DNA of 64,000 nucleotides, from the NCBI RefSeq assembly GCF_002967715.1, contig NZ_PUIA01000016.1:62001-126000 (forward strand), written 5' to 3'. The notes beneath the pieces were generated by a model that saw only the letters and a list, made by a program, of their open reading frames with translations, made no database searches and had not been told where the DNA came from. Positions 63,679 to 64,000 of this stretch are shown here, piece after piece (the stretch's first letter is position 1; each line of letters starts with the position of its first letter). Origin of the DNA: Blastopirellula marina (lineage in GTDB: Bacteria; Planctomycetota; Planctomycetia; Pirellulales; Pirellulaceae). The translations under genes and the position numbers were made by a program.

Positions 63679-64000
63679 CGATGCGGTAAGAGCCAGGACA
63701 GACGAGAGATCTTCTCGAAGAGATGACAAGGTCATCAAAGAGAAGTTCCATCGCTGGTTGATCGAAATGGTTGACGTTCGAGCGATGTTGCAGTTGGATG
63801 AAGCGGTCGTCCGACGCGAGCTTCGTACAGCGATCGAAAAGCTGTTTCTCTCGCATCCAGAATTAGTACGTCATGGTGAAAAGGATCGTTTGGCTCAAGA
63901 ATTAATCGACGAAATGGTTGGTTTTGGGCCGCTCGAGTCTCTGCTCCGCGATAGTTCGATCACCGATATTCTGATCAACGGTCCGCAGCACGTTTACGTA
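63659..64000 (+). CDS. tadA: Tad pilus secretion ATPase TadA/CpaF, N-terminal part
   Basis: 114 residues to the window edge. The start ATG at 63659 lies inside tadZ. After a basic tail comes the helical N-terminal domain (EKFHRWLIEMVDVRAMLQLD) and ELIDEMVGFGPLESLLRDSS followed by ITDILINGPQHVYV, the CpaF signature. The Walker motifs lie outside. It powers pilus assembly. Confidence 0.9.
   Translation, partial: MFQQTHNDAVRARTDERSSRRDDKVIKEKFHRWLIEMVDVRAMLQLDEAVVRRELRTAIEKLFLSHPELVRHGEKDRLAQELIDEMVGFGPLESLLRDSSITDILINGPQHVYV

Overview
The window looks like chromosomal DNA of a marine or freshwater planctomycete, most likely a member of the Pirellulaceae (Blastopirellula/Bremerella/Rhodopirellula type). 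The evidence is nine intact Cys-type sulfatases, planctomycete-style DUF1501 and DUF1553/DUF1549 cytochrome-c proteins, a FecR protein and ECF sigma factor of the Rhodopirellula/Verrucomicrobium type, a DUF1559 pseudopilin-like protein, an SHD1-domain protein and a type III glutamine synthetase. No rRNA, tRNA, CRISPR array or intact insertion sequence is visible. Gene calls rest on translated motifs, start codons and ribosome-binding sites read from the sequence; no database search was run.

Layout. 1-1.7 kb: a chemoreceptor running off the left edge, overlapped by a RedB-like thiol protein. 1.9-4.5 kb: glnN with a perfect terminator and two sigma-54-type promoter elements upstream. 4.7-10 kb: a TPR lipoprotein, an FAD monooxygenase, a PQQ-propeller protein and an ArsR/rhodanese pair with two matching inverted-repeat operator candidates. 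10-17.4 kb: sulfatase 1 with an unknown gene, an aldehyde dehydrogenase, sulfatase 2 and a Tat-exported unknown protein with an internal duplication. 17.5-21.4 kb: a compact operon of a TPR-AAA ATPase and two paralogous TPR/membrane proteins, the best candidate here for an undescribed system. 21.5-26.2 kb: three-sulfatase operon. 26.4-33.7 kb: treZ, a second chemoreceptor, a phosphate-type porin, a 19-cysteine exported protein and small genes. 34-41.1 kb: sigma/FecR/DUF1553/DUF1501 operon; then a lipoprotein and a DUF1559 gene. 43-49.5 kb: four-sulfatase operon, followed by an integrase-like remnant. 50-56.2 kb: transglutaminase-like protease, HdeD-like protein, SHD1 protein, glutaminase and an SLC13/TrkA-C transporter. 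56.3-60.7 kb: RND efflux permease and adaptor. 61-62.1 kb: a frameshifted sulfatase remnant and an alpha/beta hydrolase. 62.5-64 kb: start of a Tad pilus locus (tadZ/cpaE, tadA/cpaF, cut by the window edge).

How the genes may work together. The sulfatases carry signal peptides and should strip sulfate from algal or host polysaccharides outside the cytoplasm. Their formylglycine-generating enzyme is not in the window, and neither are polysaccharide lyases or glycoside hydrolases other than TreZ. The porin, SLC13 transporter, chemoreceptors, Tad pilus and sigma/FecR operon fit a surface-attached polymer degrader that regulates exported proteins by extracytoplasmic signalling. glnN under apparent sigma-54 control, together with a glutaminase, points to active nitrogen management.
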